Shown here piece by piece: positions 63,064 to 64,000 of a stretch of 64,000 nucleotides of DNA. Position numbers and translations under genes: made by a program. A model generated the notes under the pieces. It was not told where the DNA came from. It saw nothing but the letters and a program-made list of their open reading frames with translations, and did no database searches. Location of the stretch: assembly GCA_030425195.1 (NCBI GenBank), contig JAUIAV010000004.1, positions 1-64,000 of the forward strand, given 5' to 3'. Source of the DNA: Gammaproteobacteria bacterium. Lineage in GTDB: Bacteria > Pseudomonadota > Gammaproteobacteria > Pseudomonadales > Azotimanducaceae. Every line of letters starts with the position of its first letter. The stretch's first letter is position 1.

Positions 63064-64000
63064 TCAGGCTCCGAAGCCTGCCTCCGAGAACGGCAGGGTC
63101 CGCACCCGTTCGCCGGTGGCGGCGAACACCGCGTTCCCCACTGCCGGGGCCAGCGGTGGCAGCGCCGGTTCCCCGAGCCCTGTGGGAGCGTAATCGCTCT
63201 GGATGAAATGCACGTCCACCTTCGGCGCCTGGGGCATCCGCAGCACGGGATACTGGTGGAAGTTGGTCTGCTGCACGCGTCCGCCTTCCATGGTGATCTT
63301 CTGACCGAGCATGGTGGACAGGCCGTCGATCACCGACCCTTCCACCTGAGCGAGCGCGCCGCTCATGTTGATGATCGGGCCCACGTCGATGGCCACCGTC
63401 ACCCTGTCCACGATCAGCTGTTTCCGGGGCGTCACCCGCACTTCCGCCAGCTCGGCCACGTGGGCGGCATGACAGAAGTAAAATGAGAAGCCCTGACCCG
63501 AGCCCGCCGGCATCCGGCGGCCCCAGCCGCCCTTCCCGGCGGCCAGCCGGATCACGTCCGCAGCGCGGCCCGTGTTGAGCGAACGGATGTTACCTTCCTC
63601 GAACCAGCGCGGTTCGCCCAGGATCTCCAGCAGGAAATCCACGTAGTCCCGGCCGGCAGCCACGGCCATCTCGTTGAGAAAGCTCTGCACCACGAACGCG
63701 TTGGTGTTCGACCCCGGTGCACGCCAGGGCCCGCAGGGCGTGGCGATTTCCAGCAGCGTCTTCGACGCATGTACGTGGTCAATATTCTGCATGGGAAACT
63801 CGGTGTCACGGAACCAGGCACCCATCACCGGCTGATCGTCCGTCGACATGCCGATGAAATGATGCTCGAAACCCACCAGCCGGCCATCCGGATTGACGGC
63901 CGCCTTCACGTTCTGGAAACCGCCGACCCGGAAGAAGTCGTGATGCATGTCGTCCTCACGGGTCCAGGCGAGCTTGACGGGCGCCCGGACGCGCTTCGAT
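63064..64000 (-). CDS. IorB-like molybdopterin-binding oxidoreductase subunit (5' end outside window)
   Basis: The frame is open to the window edge; 312 codons of the C-terminal part are seen. Xanthine dehydrogenase family, aldehyde oxidase-type large subunit. Motifs: V-K-L-A-W-T-R-E-D-D-M-H-H-D-F-F, the PWRAPGSNTNAF molybdopterin contact and the catalytic Glu in T-G-L-G-E-P-A-L-P. This is the order found in isoquinoline 1-oxidoreductase beta-type proteins, which are often exported and use a small 2x[2Fe-2S] partner. The internal ATG at 63948 is not the start. Substrate unknown. Confidence 0.9.
   Translation of the reverse strand, partial: SKRVRAPVKLAWTREDDMHHDFFRVGGFQNVKAAVNPDGRLVGFEHHFIGMSTDDQPVMGAWFRDTEFPMQNIDHVHASKTLLEIATPCGPWRAPGSNTNAFVVQSFLNEMAVAAGRDYVDFLLEILGEPRWFEEGNIRSLNTGRAADVIRLAAGKGGWGRRMPAGSGQGFSFYFCHAAHVAELAEVRVTPRKQLIVDRVTVAIDVGPIINMSGALAQVEGSVIDGLSTMLGQKITMEGGRVQQTNFHQYPVLRMPQAPKVDVHFIQSDYAPTGLGEPALPPLAPAVGNAVFAATGERVRTLPFSEAGFGA

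Overview
The window is GC-rich, densely coding DNA from a proteobacterium, most likely an aerobic, free-living and possibly marine gammaproteobacterium. Pointers are the SufA/SufT/SufE tail of a suf operon, the long (about 270 aa) form of QueF, a PA2778/PA2779-type gene pair, an OadGAB sodium pump, Bfr/Bfd, a short 4.5S SRP RNA, TAXI-TRAP transport, an SdsA-like alkylsulfatase and a PEP-CTERM protein. I cannot name the genus. No phage, transposase, integrase or CRISPR array is visible, and most of the window reads as ordinary chromosome.

Layout. 1-1.3 kb: end of a suf operon. 1.5-3.9 kb: a PilZ protein convergent with a TIGR04282/TIGR04283-like glycosyltransferase pair and a Cys-rich secreted protein. 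4.2-7 kb: a DUF4124 protein, a hipBA toxin-antitoxin pair and a methyltransferase pseudogene. 7-12 kb: exported proteins (Tat-exported dienelactone hydrolase, M48 lipoprotein, a double CHRD-like protein, a PEP-CTERM protein). 12.3-15.6 kb: a tightly coupled radical SAM / GT4 glycosyltransferase / methyltransferase operon. 16.2-19.2 kb: a membrane-anchored ToxR-like regulator with TPRs, followed by a PD40 propeller protein. 19.2-26.5 kb: tRNA-Arg(CCT), a 997-aa SPOR/CBM9/beta-barrel protein, oadGAB and a DMT exporter. 26.5-32.4 kb: single-gene metabolism, tRNA-Arg(ACG) and a PQQ dehydrogenase. 32.4-35 kb: two adjacent c-di-GMP-type genes, both with altered catalytic motifs. 36-41 kb: an LLM oxidoreductase divergent from methylmalonyl-CoA mutase, epimerase and an MFS carrier. 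41-43.7 kb: SRP RNA, tRNA-Ser(GGA), and a pirin/DUF1772 operon divergent from a LysR gene. 43.8-50 kb: hydrolase, LON-domain protein, AGPS-like flavoenzyme, PA2778/PA2779 pair, acyltransferase and QueF. 50-60 kb: AGCS symporter, the ATP-grasp/alpha-E/transglutaminase operon, alkylsulfatase and TAXI-TRAP. 60-64 kb: Bfr/Bfd, DUF427, a GrdB-like selenoprotein, a DUF2799 lipoprotein and the end of an IorB-like molybdoenzyme.

The most notable element is at 61362-62279. A GrdB/PrdB-like gene is interrupted by a single in-frame TGA at 61848-61850, followed 10 nt later by a perfect 8-bp hairpin. The frame then stays open for 142 more codons. The simplest reading is a selenoprotein with a Sec-P-V-Cys redox motif and a bacterial SECIS, translationally coupled to a DUF427 protein. 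Other points of interest are two genes that seem to need CTG starts, a three-box TTCGAA operator between the LysR and pirin genes, a symmetrical operator candidate in front of hipBA, and the two divergent c-di-GMP proteins.
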